Assembly (NCBI RefSeq): GCF_000336815.1
Contig: NZ_AOLG01000008.1
Location: 1 to 64,000, forward strand
Length of the DNA: 64,000 bases
Direction: 5' to 3'
Source: Haloferax prahovense DSM 18310
Lineage (GTDB): Archaea; Halobacteriota; Halobacteria; Halobacteriales; Haloferacaceae
Shown: in pieces, positions 23,410-31,963 of the stretch
Numbering within the stretch: the first letter of the stretch is position 1
How the letters are laid out: every line of letters starts with the position of its first letter
Notes under the pieces: generated by a model
The model's input: the letters and a program-made list of their open reading frames with translations, nothing else
Told to the model about the DNA's origin: nothing
Databases searched by the model: none
Position numbers and translations under genes: made by a program

Positions 23410-24389
23410 GCAGTCAGAACCTCACCATCGTGCAGGCGGTACGGGACGGTCTCTACACCGAGATGAACCTCGACGACGAGGTGCTCGTCATGGGCGAAGA
23501 CGTCGGGAAGAACGGCGGCGTCTTCCGTGCCACGGAGGGCCTCTGGGACGAGTTCGGCGACGACCGCGTCATCGACACGCCGCTGGCCGAGTCCGGCATC
23601 GTCGGCACGGCCGTCGGCATGGCCGCGATGGGGCTGAAGCCGGTCCCCGAGATTCAGTTCTCCGGCTTCATGTACCCCGGCTTCGACCAAATCGTGAGCC
23701 ACATGTCGCGGTTCCGCAACCGAACCCGCGGCCGCTACACGCTGCCGATGGTGCTCCGCGCGCCCTACGGCGGCGGCATCCGCGCCCCCGAGTCGCACTC
23801 GGAGTCCAAAGAGATGTTCTACGCGCACGAGGCCGGCCTGAAGGTCGTCATCCCCTCGACGCCGTACGACACGAAGGGGCTGCTCATCTCCGCCATCCGC
23901 GACCCCGACCCGGTCATCTTCATGGAACCGAAGCTCATCTACCGGGCGTTCCGCGGCGAGGTCCCCGAAGAGGAGTACACGGTCCCCATCGGCGAGGCCG
24001 CCGTCCGCCGCGAGGGCACGGACGTGTCCGTGTTCACCTTCGGCGCGATGACGCGTCCGACGCTCGAAGCCGTCGAGAACCTCGAAGAGGAGGGCATCGA
24101 CGCAGAGGTCGTGGACATCCGCACCATCTCGCCGCTCGACCGCGAGACCATCGTGGAGTCGTTCAAGAAGACCGGCCGCGCGGTGGTCGTCCACGAGGCC
24201 CCGAAGAACGGCGGTCTCGGGGCCGAAATCACGGCGACGGTTCAGGAGGAGGCGCTGCTCTACCAGGAAGCGCCGGTCAAGCGCGTCGCGGGCTACGACG
24301 TGCCGTACCCGCTGTACGCGTTGGAGGACTACTACCTCCCCTCGGTCGCCCGCGTCGAAGAAGGTATTCGTGAGGCGGTGAACTTCTGA
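23406..24389 (+). CDS. pdhB: 2-oxoacid dehydrogenase E1 component, beta subunit
   Basis: 327 aa. Pairs with PdhA to form the heterotetrameric E1. It starts MSSQNLTIVQAVRDGL; the ATG overlaps the pdhA stop (ATGA), implying tight stoichiometric translation. Landmarks are VLVMGEDVGKNGGVFRATEG, DTPLAESGIVGTAVGMAAMG, IQFSGFMYPGFDQIVSHMSR, and the C-terminal transketolase domain EVVDIRTISPLDRETIVES and VVVHEAPKNGGLGAEI. Length and motifs are normal for the family. Only three bases separate it from pdhC. Confidence 0.96.
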   Translation: MSSQNLTIVQAVRDGLYTEMNLDDEVLVMGEDVGKNGGVFRATEGLWDEFGDDRVIDTPLAESGIVGTAVGMAAMGLKPVPEIQFSGFMYPGFDQIVSHMSRFRNRTRGRYTLPMVLRAPYGGGIRAPESHSESKEMFYAHEAGLKVVIPSTPYDTKGLLISAIRDPDPVIFMEPKLIYRAFRGEVPEEEYTVPIGEAAVRREGTDVSVFTFGAMTRPTLEAVENLEEEGIDAEVVDIRTISPLDRETIVESFKKTGRAVVVHEAPKNGGLGAEITATVQEEALLYQEAPVKRVAGYDVPYPLYALEDYYLPSVARVEEGIREAVNF

Positions 24390-24392
24390 ACG

Positions 24393-25955
24393 ATGGCGCT
24401 CAAGGAATTCAAACTCCCCGACGTCGGCGAAGGCGTCGCGGAAGGCGAACTCGTAACGTGGCACGTCGCGCCGGGCGACGAGGTGACAGAAGACCAGGTG
24501 CTCGCGGAGGTCGAGACGGACAAGGCGCTCGTCGACGTGCCCTCGCCGTTCAACGGGACGGTTGAGGAACTCCTCGCCGAGGAGGGCGAGGTCGTCCCCG
24601 TCGGCAACGTCATCATCACCATCCGGGTGGGTGGCGACGACGAGGCCGACGAGACAGCCGACGCGGATGCCGAGGAGACGGCCGAGAGCGACGACGCGCA
24701 GGCGTCCGACGACGCCGGCGACGACGACTCCGGTTCCGGCGGACGCGTGTTCGCCCCGCCGAGCGTCCGACGGCTCGCCCGCGAACTCGGCGTCAGTCTC
24801 GAATCCGTCGACGGCAGCGGCCCGAGCGGCCGCGTGACCGAAGGCGACGTTCGCGCCGCCGCGGAAGACGACGGCGACGAGGACGAATCCAGCGGCCCGC
24901 GGACCGTCCAGAGCAACGGGAAGTCCGCGACCGCGAAGCGCGACGAGGGAACGTCGAGCGCGTCCACATCCGCGTCGGCCGAGAGCGCCGACCGAGAACA
25001 GACGCTCGCCGCGCCCGCGACCCGCGCGCTGGCCAAGGAGGAGGGCGTTGACATCAACGCCGTCCCCGCGACCGAGATGCGCGACGGCGAGGCGTTCGTC
25101 TCGCCCGAGGCCGTCCAAGAGTACGCCCAAGCCCAGCGCGAGGCGCAGGCCGCGGACGCCGAAGCGGTGGCCGCCGAGCCCGACGCCGGAACCGCGACCG
25201 CCGAGGCGACGAGCGAGCCGGAACCGGCCGAGAGCGCCGAAGCCGACACCGGTCCCGGTGCCGGCGAGCGCGTCCCCTACAAGGGCGTCCGCAAGGCCAT
25301 CGGCGACCAGATGCAGCGCTCGAAGTACACCGCGCCGCACGTCACCCACCACGACGAGGTGGACGTGACCGAACTCGTCGAACTGCGCGAACAGCTCAAA
25401 CCGGTCGCCGAGGAGCGCGGCTCACGGCTGACCTACATGCCGTTCGTGATGAAGGCCGTCATCGCGGCGCTGAAGGACTTCCCGTATCTCAACTCGCAGC
25501 TCGACGAGGAGAACGAGGAAATCGTCCTGCGCGACGAGTACAACATCGGCGTCGCGGCCGCGACCGACGCCGGCCTGCTCGTCCCCGTCGTCCACGACGC
25601 GGACCGCAAGGGCATGCTCGAACTCGCCGACGAGATGAACGAGAAGGTCGAGAAGGCCCGCAACCGCAAGATTTCGCCCGGCGAGATGCGCGGCGGCACC
25701 TTCACCATCACCAACATCGGCGGCATCGGCGGCGAGTACGCGACGCCCATCATCAACTACCCCGAGGTGGCGATTCTCGCGCTCGGAGCCATCAAAGACA
25801 AGCCGCGGGTCGTCGACGGTGAGGTCGTGCCGCGAAAAGTCCTCACCCTCTCGCTGTCGTTCGACCACCGCATCGTCGACGGCGCGCAGGGCGCTCGCTT
25901 CACGAACCGCGTGAAAGAACTGCTCGAAGACCCCAAGCTGTTGGTGTTAGAATAA
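24393..25955 (+). CDS. pdhC: 2-oxoacid dehydrogenase E2 (lipoyl acyltransferase)
   Basis: 520 aa core subunit. Residues 1-80 are one lipoyl domain with the lipoylated lysine K44 (VETDKALVDVPSP). An acidic Ala/Asp linker follows. A peripheral subunit-binding domain is at about 113-155 (VFAPPSVRRLARELGVSLES, GPSGRVTEGDVRAA). A second, less standard one appears at about 207-255 (LAAPATRALAKEEGVDINAV, EAFVSPEAVQEYA). After another linker comes the acyltransferase domain with KGVRKAIGDQM, HHDEVDVTELVELR and the catalytic DHRIVDGAQGARF. PSBDs bind E1 and E3. The tandem PSBD-like pair is unusual. Confidence 0.95.
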   Translation: MALKEFKLPDVGEGVAEGELVTWHVAPGDEVTEDQVLAEVETDKALVDVPSPFNGTVEELLAEEGEVVPVGNVIITIRVGGDDEADETADADAEETAESDDAQASDDAGDDDSGSGGRVFAPPSVRRLARELGVSLESVDGSGPSGRVTEGDVRAAAEDDGDEDESSGPRTVQSNGKSATAKRDEGTSSASTSASAESADREQTLAAPATRALAKEEGVDINAVPATEMRDGEAFVSPEAVQEYAQAQREAQAADAEAVAAEPDAGTATAEATSEPEPAESAEADTGPGAGERVPYKGVRKAIGDQMQRSKYTAPHVTHHDEVDVTELVELREQLKPVAEERGSRLTYMPFVMKAVIAALKDFPYLNSQLDEENEEIVLRDEYNIGVAAATDAGLLVPVVHDADRKGMLELADEMNEKVEKARNRKISPGEMRGGTFTITNIGGIGGEYATPIINYPEVAILALGAIKDKPRVVDGEVVPRKVLTLSLSFDHRIVDGAQGARFTNRVKELLEDPKLLVLE

Positions 25956-27382
25956 TGGTCGTCGGAGACATCGCGACCGGAACCGACCTGCTCGTCATCG
26001 GCGCGGGACCGGGCGGCTACGTCGCCGCCATCCGCGCCGCACAGAAGGGAATCGACACGACGCTCGTCGAGAAGGACGCCTACGGAGGCACCTGCCTCAA
26101 CTACGGCTGTATCCCCTCGAAGGCGCTCATCACGGGCGCGAACCTCGCTCACGAGGCGGGCCACGCGGAGGAGATGGGCATCCACGCCGACCCCGTCGTC
26201 GACATGTCGCAACTGCGCGACTGGAAGAGCGGCGTCGTGGACCAGCTCACCGGCGGCGTCGAGAAGCTCTGTAAGGCCAACGGCGTCAACCTCGTCGAGG
26301 GAACCGCCCGCTTCAAAGACGAGAACGCCGTCCGCATCGCCCACGGCGGCGAGGGACAGGGCTCGGAGACCATCGAGTTCGAGCACTGCATCATCGCCAC
26401 CGGCTCGCGCGTCATCCAGATTCCCGGTTTCGACTTCGGCGACGAGCCGGTGTGGTCGTCGCGCGACGCCCTCGAGGCCGACACCGTCCCGGAGCGACTG
26501 GTCGTCGTCGGCGGCGGCTACATCGGGATGGAGCTGTCCACGACGTTCGCCAAGCTCGGCGCGGACGTGACCGTCGTCGAGATGCTCGACGACATCCTGC
26601 CGGGCTACGAGTCCGACGTGGCCCGCGTCGTCCGCAAGCGCGCCGAGGACCTCGGCATCGACATGCACTTCGGCGAGGGAGCAAGCGGCTGGCGCGAGGA
26701 GGACGACGGCATCATGGTGACCACCGAGACCGAAGACGGCGAGGAAAACGAGTACCGCGCCGACAAGGTGCTCGTCGCCGTCGGGCGCTCGCCCGTCACC
26801 GACACGATGGACATCGAGAGCGCCGGTCTCGAAGCCGACGACCGCGGCTTCCTCTCGGTCGACGACCGCCGCCGAACCGACGTGGAGCACATCTACGCCG
26901 TCGGCGACGTGGTCGAGGACACGCCGATGCTCGCGCACGTCGCCTCGAAGGAGGGCATCGTCGCCGCCGAGCACATCGCCGGCGAGCCGGTCGCCTTCGA
27001 CAGTCAGGCCGTCCCCGCGGCGGTGTTCACCGACCCCGAAATCGGCACGGTCGGCATGACCGAAGCCGACGCCGAGGAGGCCGGCTTTTCACCCGTCGTC
27101 GGCCAGATGCCGTTCCGGGCGTCCGGCCGCGCGCTGACGACGAACCACGCCGACGGCTTCGTCCGCATCGTCGCCGACGAGGAGTCCGGCTTCGTCCTCG
27201 GGGCGCAAATCGTCGGCCCCGAGGCCTCGGAGCTAATCGCCGAACTGGCGTTCGCCATCGAGATGGGCGCGACGCTCGAAGACGTGGCGTCGACCATCCA
27301 CACCCACCCGACGCTCGCGGAAGCGGTCATGGAGGCCGCCGAGAACGCGCTCGGGCAGGCGATTCACACGCTGAATCGGTAA
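25955..27382 (+). CDS. lpdA: Dihydrolipoamide dehydrogenase (E3)
   Basis: 475 aa FAD/NAD disulfide oxidoreductase that reoxidises the lipoyl group of E2. FAD motif LLVIGAGPGGYVAAIRAAQ, redox-active disulfide C47/C52 (GGTCLNYGCIPSKALI), NAD motif RLVVVGGGYIGMELSTTFAK, IYAVGDVVEDTPMLAHVASK, and the C-terminal interface His-Pro (TIHTHPTLAEAVMEAA). Its ATG shares one base with the pdhC stop (TAATG), closing the operon. Haloarchaeal dihydrolipoamide dehydrogenase is a classically purified enzyme. No gene follows in this direction. Confidence 0.97.
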   Translation: MVVGDIATGTDLLVIGAGPGGYVAAIRAAQKGIDTTLVEKDAYGGTCLNYGCIPSKALITGANLAHEAGHAEEMGIHADPVVDMSQLRDWKSGVVDQLTGGVEKLCKANGVNLVEGTARFKDENAVRIAHGGEGQGSETIEFEHCIIATGSRVIQIPGFDFGDEPVWSSRDALEADTVPERLVVVGGGYIGMELSTTFAKLGADVTVVEMLDDILPGYESDVARVVRKRAEDLGIDMHFGEGASGWREEDDGIMVTTETEDGEENEYRADKVLVAVGRSPVTDTMDIESAGLEADDRGFLSVDDRRRTDVEHIYAVGDVVEDTPMLAHVASKEGIVAAEHIAGEPVAFDSQAVPAAVFTDPEIGTVGMTEADAEEAGFSPVVGQMPFRASGRALTTNHADGFVRIVADEESGFVLGAQIVGPEASELIAELAFAIEMGATLEDVASTIHTHPTLAEAVMEAAENALGQAIHTLNR

Positions 27383-27408
27383 GCGCCGCAGAACCGGATC
27401 GGTCTTTT

Positions 27409-27600
27409 TCACCCGTCGTCGAACCACCACAGCGCCAGCATCGTCCCCACGACTGCCACGGCCGCGGGAATCGACTCGTCGACGCCGAGTGTGCGGACGT
27501 CGAAGAGGACGACGCCCTCGAGCAGGGCGGCGAGCGCGAGGGCCACGAAGACGAACCCCGCCACCCAGATTTCGGGTGTGTTGACGTCGCTGGTTGACAT
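27409..27600 (-). CDS. Small membrane protein, two helices
   Basis: 63 aa. Two hydrophobic segments, IWVAGFVFVALALAALLEGV and IPAAVAVVGTMLALWWF, joined by a short polar loop (FDVRTLGVDES). The N-terminus is polar and the C-terminus acidic (FDDG). A CTTATCATA box near 27621-27630 lies about 26 bases before the ATG, supporting a leaderless gene. No family recognised; probably a haloarchaeal orphan family. Convergent with lpdA. Confidence 0.75.
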   Translation of the reverse strand: MSTSDVNTPEIWVAGFVFVALALAALLEGVVLFDVRTLGVDESIPAAVAVVGTMLALWWFDDG

Positions 27601-27651
27601 GCGCGGTGCTACGGGTCGGAATATGATAAGTGTTAGCAGGCCACAAATAGA

Positions 27652-28299
27652 CTACTCGTCGGCGTCGAGAATCCCGTGGCTCTCGAAGAGCTTTCCGAGT
27701 CGGTCCATGGAGGCGACGACGGCGTCGCAGGCCGGGCGGACCGCGTCCTTGGGGACGAAGCCGACCGAGAGGCCGGCCACTTCGAGCATCGGGAGGTCGT
27801 TCGCGCCGTCGCCGACCGCGACGGTGCGGTCCATCGGGACGTCGTGTTCGGCGGCGTGGTTCTCAAGCGCCGTGTCCTTCGTGCCCTCGATGAGCGACCC
27901 CTCCACGTCGCCGGTGAGTCGGCCGCCCTTCACGGGCAGGCGGTTCGAGACGATGTCATCGACCTCGACGCCCTCCTTTTCCAGCGCGCGCTCGACGCCG
28001 CGTTCGAACCCGCCGGTGAAGATGGCGACGTGGTGGCCGTAGTCGCGGAGGCGCTGGATGAGGTCGGCCGCGCCGGGGCGGAGTTCGACCTCGCCGTAGG
28101 CTTCCTCTGCGAGTTCCTCTTCGAGGCCTTCGAGGAGGCGGGCGCGCGACCGGAGGCTCTCCGCGTAGCTCATCTCGTCGTTCATGGCTCGTTCGGTGAT
28201 GTCGGCCATCTCGTCGGCCGTGCCGTTCTTTTTGCCGAGGAGAACCGTCATCTCGGAGTCCGAGAGCGTGCCGTCGAAGTCGAAGGCGATGATGCGCAT
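27652..28299 (-). CDS. serB: Phosphoserine phosphatase
   Basis: 215 aa HAD enzyme that converts phosphoserine to serine, the last step of serine synthesis. Motif I is MRIIAFDFDGTLSDSEMTVL, motif II FTGGFERGVERALE, and motif III/IV VAVGDGANDLPMLEVAGLSV, the GDGANDLPML signature of SerB. The ATG at 28299 is fixed by motif I at residues 6-12 and a GCTTTGAAA box about 27 bases upstream. serA lies 1.4 kb away on the opposite strand, with two unknown genes between. No phosphoserine aminotransferase is visible in the window. Confidence 0.93.
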   Translation of the reverse strand: MRIIAFDFDGTLSDSEMTVLLGKKNGTADEMADITERAMNDEMSYAESLRSRARLLEGLEEELAEEAYGEVELRPGAADLIQRLRDYGHHVAIFTGGFERGVERALEKEGVEVDDIVSNRLPVKGGRLTGDVEGSLIEGTKDTALENHAAEHDVPMDRTVAVGDGANDLPMLEVAGLSVGFVPKDAVRPACDAVVASMDRLGKLFESHGILDADE

Positions 28300-28443
28300 A
28301 TCTGCCCGTCGTCGCCGCGGGGTTTCAAAGCTTCCGCGTCGGCAGTTATCGGGTGAGGGAGACAGCGACCGAGTCGGCCGCCGGAGGAAAGCAGCGTCGC
28401 GCCGCGCACAGCTATTTACCGGTCGTCTCCCTGACAAGCACGT

Positions 28444-28881
28444 ATGGACGACCTCCACGACGCCGAACACGAGCGGCTCAGCGATGTCGAAGCCGACCTC
28501 GCCGACGACTTCGGCGAGGAAGGCGACACCCCGCTCCGACAGTTCGTCCGGGGTCTGCGCGACCTCGACGAGGCCGACGTGCGCGCGGTCGGGCAGTACG
28601 ACGGCGAGTCGTTCGAGCTGCTCTACCTCCGCGACGACATCGAAGCGGCGCTCGAACCGGACGCGCGCACCGAGCGCGTGAAGACGCTCGTGCTGAAGGC
28701 GCTCGGCGAACCCGTCAACGAACCCGAACTCGACGACTACGGCGAGTTGAACGCCGTCATCAGGTGGTTCGACGAAGTCGTCGTCGCCATCTACCCGCAC
28801 GACGAGTGGTCTGGGGCCATCGCGACGTTCGACCGGGCGAACTCGCCGCTGGTCGACCTCGCGTCGAAGCACCTGTCGTGA
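28444..28881 (+). CDS. Acidic protein of unknown function
   Basis: 145 aa, very acidic, starting MDDLHDAEHERLSDVEADLA. The central part (LRQFVRGLRDLDEADVRAVG, FELLYLRDDIEAAL) and the end (IRWFDEVVVAIYPHDEWSGA) suggest a small alpha/beta fold. I recognise it only as one of the haloarchaeal proteins of unknown function; no catalytic motif. A CTATTTACC box near 28410-28418 supports a leaderless ATG. It lies between divergent serB and convergent gene 28912. Confidence 0.8.
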   Translation: MDDLHDAEHERLSDVEADLADDFGEEGDTPLRQFVRGLRDLDEADVRAVGQYDGESFELLYLRDDIEAALEPDARTERVKTLVLKALGEPVNEPELDDYGELNAVIRWFDEVVVAIYPHDEWSGAIATFDRANSPLVDLASKHLS

Positions 28882-28911
28882 GAACGTTCTCGGGGCGGCC
28901 GCGACGCCCGC

Positions 28912-29577
28912 TCAGAGTCGAAGCGGCGTCCACGACCGCGGGCCGTCGTCGAGTCCGCGGACCCGGAACTCCGGGTCGCCGTCGGTGTCTCGCGTCTCGA
29001 CGAACCCGTCGAACGGCTGCTTGAGAAGCGCGAGTTCGCGCTCGTCGACGAAGCCGGTGTCGAGCGTGAAGACGCCCGAAAAGCCCGCCGCCGAGATGCG
29101 ACCCGTGATGACGTGAAGGAACTGAAACAGCCGCTTGAGGTCGACGTACATCACGAGCGTCGAGAGGACGTGGAGGCCGACGCGGGCCGCCCGACTCGCC
29201 TCGTAGTGCTGTCGGAGCGACTCCGTCAGGTGGATGCCGATGCCGGTCAGGTCGCCGGGGCTGGAGACGTACCGGAGGTTCCCCGCGTCGGCGCGGTCGC
29301 CGAGGAGGTCGGCGACGCTCGTCGTGTCGATGACCTCGAACTGCTCCGGGGGCGAGCCGCTGATGTGCGACAGTTCCTGTGCGATGCTCGGGGCGGGCTT
29401 CTTGGTCGTCACGACGACCGTCCCCACGTCGTCGCGCTCGCCGGGCGCGAGCATCGAGAGCATGAGCCGTCGCTTCCGCGTCATCGTCGGACCGGCGATG
29501 AGCACGGACCCGGTGTCCGGAAGCGACACCTCGGGCGGTTGCGTCGCCGGCGAAGCGTTCTCGGGACGGAAGACCAT
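28912..29577 (-). CDS. KaiC/RecA-like ATPase-fold protein with an altered P-loop
   Basis: 221 aa. SVLIAGPTMTRKRRLMLSML occupies the Walker A position but has Arg-Lys-Arg where GKT/S is usual. Later IGIHLTESLRQHYEAS, RVGLHVLSTLVMYVDLKRLF and GVFTLDTGFVDERELALLKQ have the strand-helix order of the KaiC-like proteins common in haloarchaea. ATP binding is therefore doubtful; it may be a regulatory relative. A TATTATCTC box near 29600-29609 lies about 27 bases upstream. It is divergent from serA, whose start is 140 bases away. Confidence 0.75.
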   Translation of the reverse strand: MVFRPENASPATQPPEVSLPDTGSVLIAGPTMTRKRRLMLSMLAPGERDDVGTVVVTTKKPAPSIAQELSHISGSPPEQFEVIDTTSVADLLGDRADAGNLRYVSSPGDLTGIGIHLTESLRQHYEASRAARVGLHVLSTLVMYVDLKRLFQFLHVITGRISAAGFSGVFTLDTGFVDERELALLKQPFDGFVETRDTDGDPEFRVRGLDDGPRSWTPLRL

Positions 29578-29658
29578 CTACAGAATCTATCGGACTCGCC
29601 GAGATAATACTAGTGGGCGAGAACGTCGGGCGACCCGAACCGTGCGAGACAGTCTCAA

Positions 29659-29693
29659 TGTCACGATATCGGCCGTTGTGACAACCCTTAACC
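29659..29693 (+). promoter_or_regulatory. serA promoter with inverted repeats
   Basis: CCTTAACC (29686-29693) lies about 27 bases before the ATG at 29717, as in leaderless promoters. Directly before it GTTGT-G-ACAAC (29675-29685) is a perfect palindrome, and TGTCAC (29659-29664) is repeated inverted as GTGACA (29678-29683). A regulator here would overlap the BRE. Confidence 0.45.
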
Positions 29694-29716
29694 CGCACGG
29701 GTCTGACCCTACGCGC

Positions 29717-31294
29717 ATGAAGGTACTCGTCACGGACCCGATCGCCGACGCGGGTCTGGACCGGTTACGCGAGGCCGGTTACGAGGTAGAGACCGCGTAC
29801 GATGTCGAAGGTGACGCGCTGCTCGAAGCCGTCTCCGACGCGAACGGGCTCATCGTCCGCTCCGGAACGCAGGTGACCGCCGAGGTGTTCGAGGCGGCAC
29901 CCGACCTCGTCATCGTCGGACGCGCCGGCATCGGCGTCGACAACATCGACATCGACGCCGCGACTCAACACGGCGTCATCGTCGCCAACGCGCCCGAGGG
30001 GAACGTCCGCGCCGCCGCCGAACACACGGTGGCGATGGGCTTCGCCGCCGCGCGCTCGATTCCACAGGCCCACGCCCGCCTGAAAGACGGCGAGTGGGCC
30101 AAGTCCGACTACCTCGGCAACGAGGTCAACGGCAAGACCCTCGGCGTCGTCGGCCTCGGCCGCGTCGGCCAAGAGGTCGCAAAGAAGTTCTCGTCGCTCG
30201 GGATGGACATCGTCGCCCACGACCCCTACATCGGCGAGGAGCGCGCCGACCAGCTCGGTGCCGAACTCGTCGAGTTCGACGCCTGTCTCTCCCGCGCCGA
30301 CTTCCTCACCGTCCACACGCCGCTGACCCCCGAGACGGAGGGGCTCATCTCCACCGACGAACTCGAAACGATGGGGAGCGGCTACCTCGTCAACTGCGCC
30401 CGCGGCGGCGTCGTCGACGAGGCCGCCCTCGCCGAGGCCGTCGACGCCGGCGTCATCGACGGGGCCGCGGTCGACGTGTTCGCCGACGAGCCGGTCTCGC
30501 CCGACAACCCGCTTCTCTCCGTCGACGACGTGGTCGTCACGCCGCACCTCGGCGCGTCCACCTCGGCCGCACAGGAGAACGTCGCCGTCTCGACGGCCGA
30601 CCAAATCGTCGCCGCGTTCCGCGACGAGCCGGTCATCAACGCGCTCAACGCGCCCTCGGTCGACGAGAGCGCCTTCCCGCGCATCCAGCCGTACATCGGC
30701 CTCGCCGAGACCGCCGGCAAAATCGCCGCCCAACTGCTCGACGGCCGCCTCAACGAGGTCGAGGTCACCTACACCGGCGACATCGCCGCAGAGGACGTCG
30801 AACTCGTCACGGCCTCCGCGCTGAAGGGCGTCTTCGCGCCGCTCGAATGGCAGGTCAACGCCGTCAACGCCCCGCAGGTCGCCAAGGAACGTGGCATCGA
30901 GGTCGTCGAGTCGAAGTCCCGCCAGTCGGACGACTTCCAGAGCCTCGTGACCGTCACCGTCCGCAACGGCGACGAGGAGATGACCGTCTCCGGGACGCTG
31001 TTCACCGGCGAGGACCCGCGCATCGTCCGCATCAACGGCTACCGCCTCGACGCCATCCCGCACGGCCAGATGCTCGTCGCCCGCAACTACGACAAGCCGG
31101 GCGTCATCGGCTTCATCGGGACCGTCCTCGGCGAGAACGACGTGAACATCGCCGGGATGTTCAACGCCCGCCGCGCGAAGGCCGGCGGCGAGGCGCTGAC
31201 CGTCTACAACCTCGACGACGACGTACCCGAAAGCGTCCGCGAGAAGCTCCTCGCCGACGACCGCATCATCGACGTGGACCTCATCACGCTCTGA
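29717..31294 (+). CDS. serA: D-3-phosphoglycerate dehydrogenase
   Basis: 525 aa. Oxidises 3-phosphoglycerate to 3-phosphohydroxypyruvate, the first step of serine synthesis. Substrate/NAD domains: VGRAGIGVDNIDIDAATQHG, LGVVGLGRVGQEVAKKFSSL, catalytic YLVNCARGGVVDEAALAEAV and TPHLGASTSAAQENVA. Residues about 310-440 form the intervening (ASB) domain of long-form enzymes, and the C-terminal ACT domain (LVARNYDKPGVIGFIGTVLG) usually binds serine as inhibitor. ATG 29717 is fixed by the TATA-like box and the conserved start MKVLVTDPIADAGLDRL; the upstream open frame to 29234 is not coding. Confidence 0.97.
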   Translation: MKVLVTDPIADAGLDRLREAGYEVETAYDVEGDALLEAVSDANGLIVRSGTQVTAEVFEAAPDLVIVGRAGIGVDNIDIDAATQHGVIVANAPEGNVRAAAEHTVAMGFAAARSIPQAHARLKDGEWAKSDYLGNEVNGKTLGVVGLGRVGQEVAKKFSSLGMDIVAHDPYIGEERADQLGAELVEFDACLSRADFLTVHTPLTPETEGLISTDELETMGSGYLVNCARGGVVDEAALAEAVDAGVIDGAAVDVFADEPVSPDNPLLSVDDVVVTPHLGASTSAAQENVAVSTADQIVAAFRDEPVINALNAPSVDESAFPRIQPYIGLAETAGKIAAQLLDGRLNEVEVTYTGDIAAEDVELVTASALKGVFAPLEWQVNAVNAPQVAKERGIEVVESKSRQSDDFQSLVTVTVRNGDEEMTVSGTLFTGEDPRIVRINGYRLDAIPHGQMLVARNYDKPGVIGFIGTVLGENDVNIAGMFNARRAKAGGEALTVYNLDDDVPESVREKLLADDRIIDVDLITL

Positions 31295-31333
31295 AGCGGA
31301 CGAACCGCACCTCTTTCTGAAAGAAAAGCCGGA

Positions 31334-31828
31334 CTACCGTCGGCCGAACGCCGACGCGACCCGGTCGACCACGCGGTCGGCGACCGCCCGGACCGCGGCG
31401 ACCGCGTTCGATTCCGAGCCCGAGCGACGGGACCGGTCGGTCCGCCGACCCGAGCGGCCGTGCGTCTGCTGCCGACCACGGCCCCGGCTCTCGGCTAACA
31501 GTCGTTCGTAGCGGTCGATTATCTCCTGTCGGTCCGCGTCGGCGCTGTCGAGGCGGGCGTTGAGTCGGGCGTTCGCGCGACGGAGCGCCTCGTTCTCGCG
31601 CTGGAGAGCGTCTCGACCCCGGGTGTCGCCCGCGGGTGACTGGCGGTGACCACGGGGTGACGCGGACGTGGACGCGGGTGCGGGTGAAGACGCGGACGAG
31701 GCCGAAGACGCGGGTGCGGACGAGGCCGCGGCGGTGGACGACCCTCGCTCGGGCTCGTCCGGCGGGTACGTTCTCGACCCGGCCCCGTCCCGACTGACGG
31801 TTCCGGTCGGCATACTGCTGAGCGACAT
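31334..31828 (-). CDS. Low-complexity protein with a short coiled coil
   Basis: 164 aa from the ATG at 31828 (MSLSSMPTGTVSRDGAG). Residues about 28-65 are Ala/Ser/Pro-rich (encoded by near-repeats of GACGCGGGTGCGG). Residues about 75-110 (LQRENEALRRANARLNARLD) form a clear coiled coil with heptads. The end is basic and arginine-rich (GRRTDRSRRSGSESN, VVDRVASAFGRR). A TTTTCATTC box near 31849-31858 supports the start. The composition suggests a DNA- or membrane-associated structural protein; no family recognised. It is unusually basic for this proteome. Confidence 0.6.
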   Translation of the reverse strand: MSLSSMPTGTVSRDGAGSRTYPPDEPERGSSTAAASSAPASSASSASSPAPASTSASPRGHRQSPAGDTRGRDALQRENEALRRANARLNARLDSADADRQEIIDRYERLLAESRGRGRQQTHGRSGRRTDRSRRSGSESNAVAAVRAVADRVVDRVASAFGRR

Positions 31829-31963
31829 CGTGTGCCACAACGTACCACAGAATGAAAAGGATGCGTCAGACGCGCACCCGACGCGCGTCATCGTCCGCGG
31901 TCAGACGGCTCCGCCCGCCGATATTCGCGACCGTCGGCGACGGTCGGACCGAACCGGTCGCGC

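Noticed and set aside
23340-25352. A 670-codon minus-strand frame over pdhB and pdhC
   Set aside because: Antisense shadow; the sense genes have full sets of catalytic motifs.
31667-31725. Tandem GACGCGGGTGCGG-like repeats
   Set aside because: They encode the Ala/Ser/Pro-rich stretch of the coiled-coil protein at 31334 and are irregular; protein low complexity explains them.
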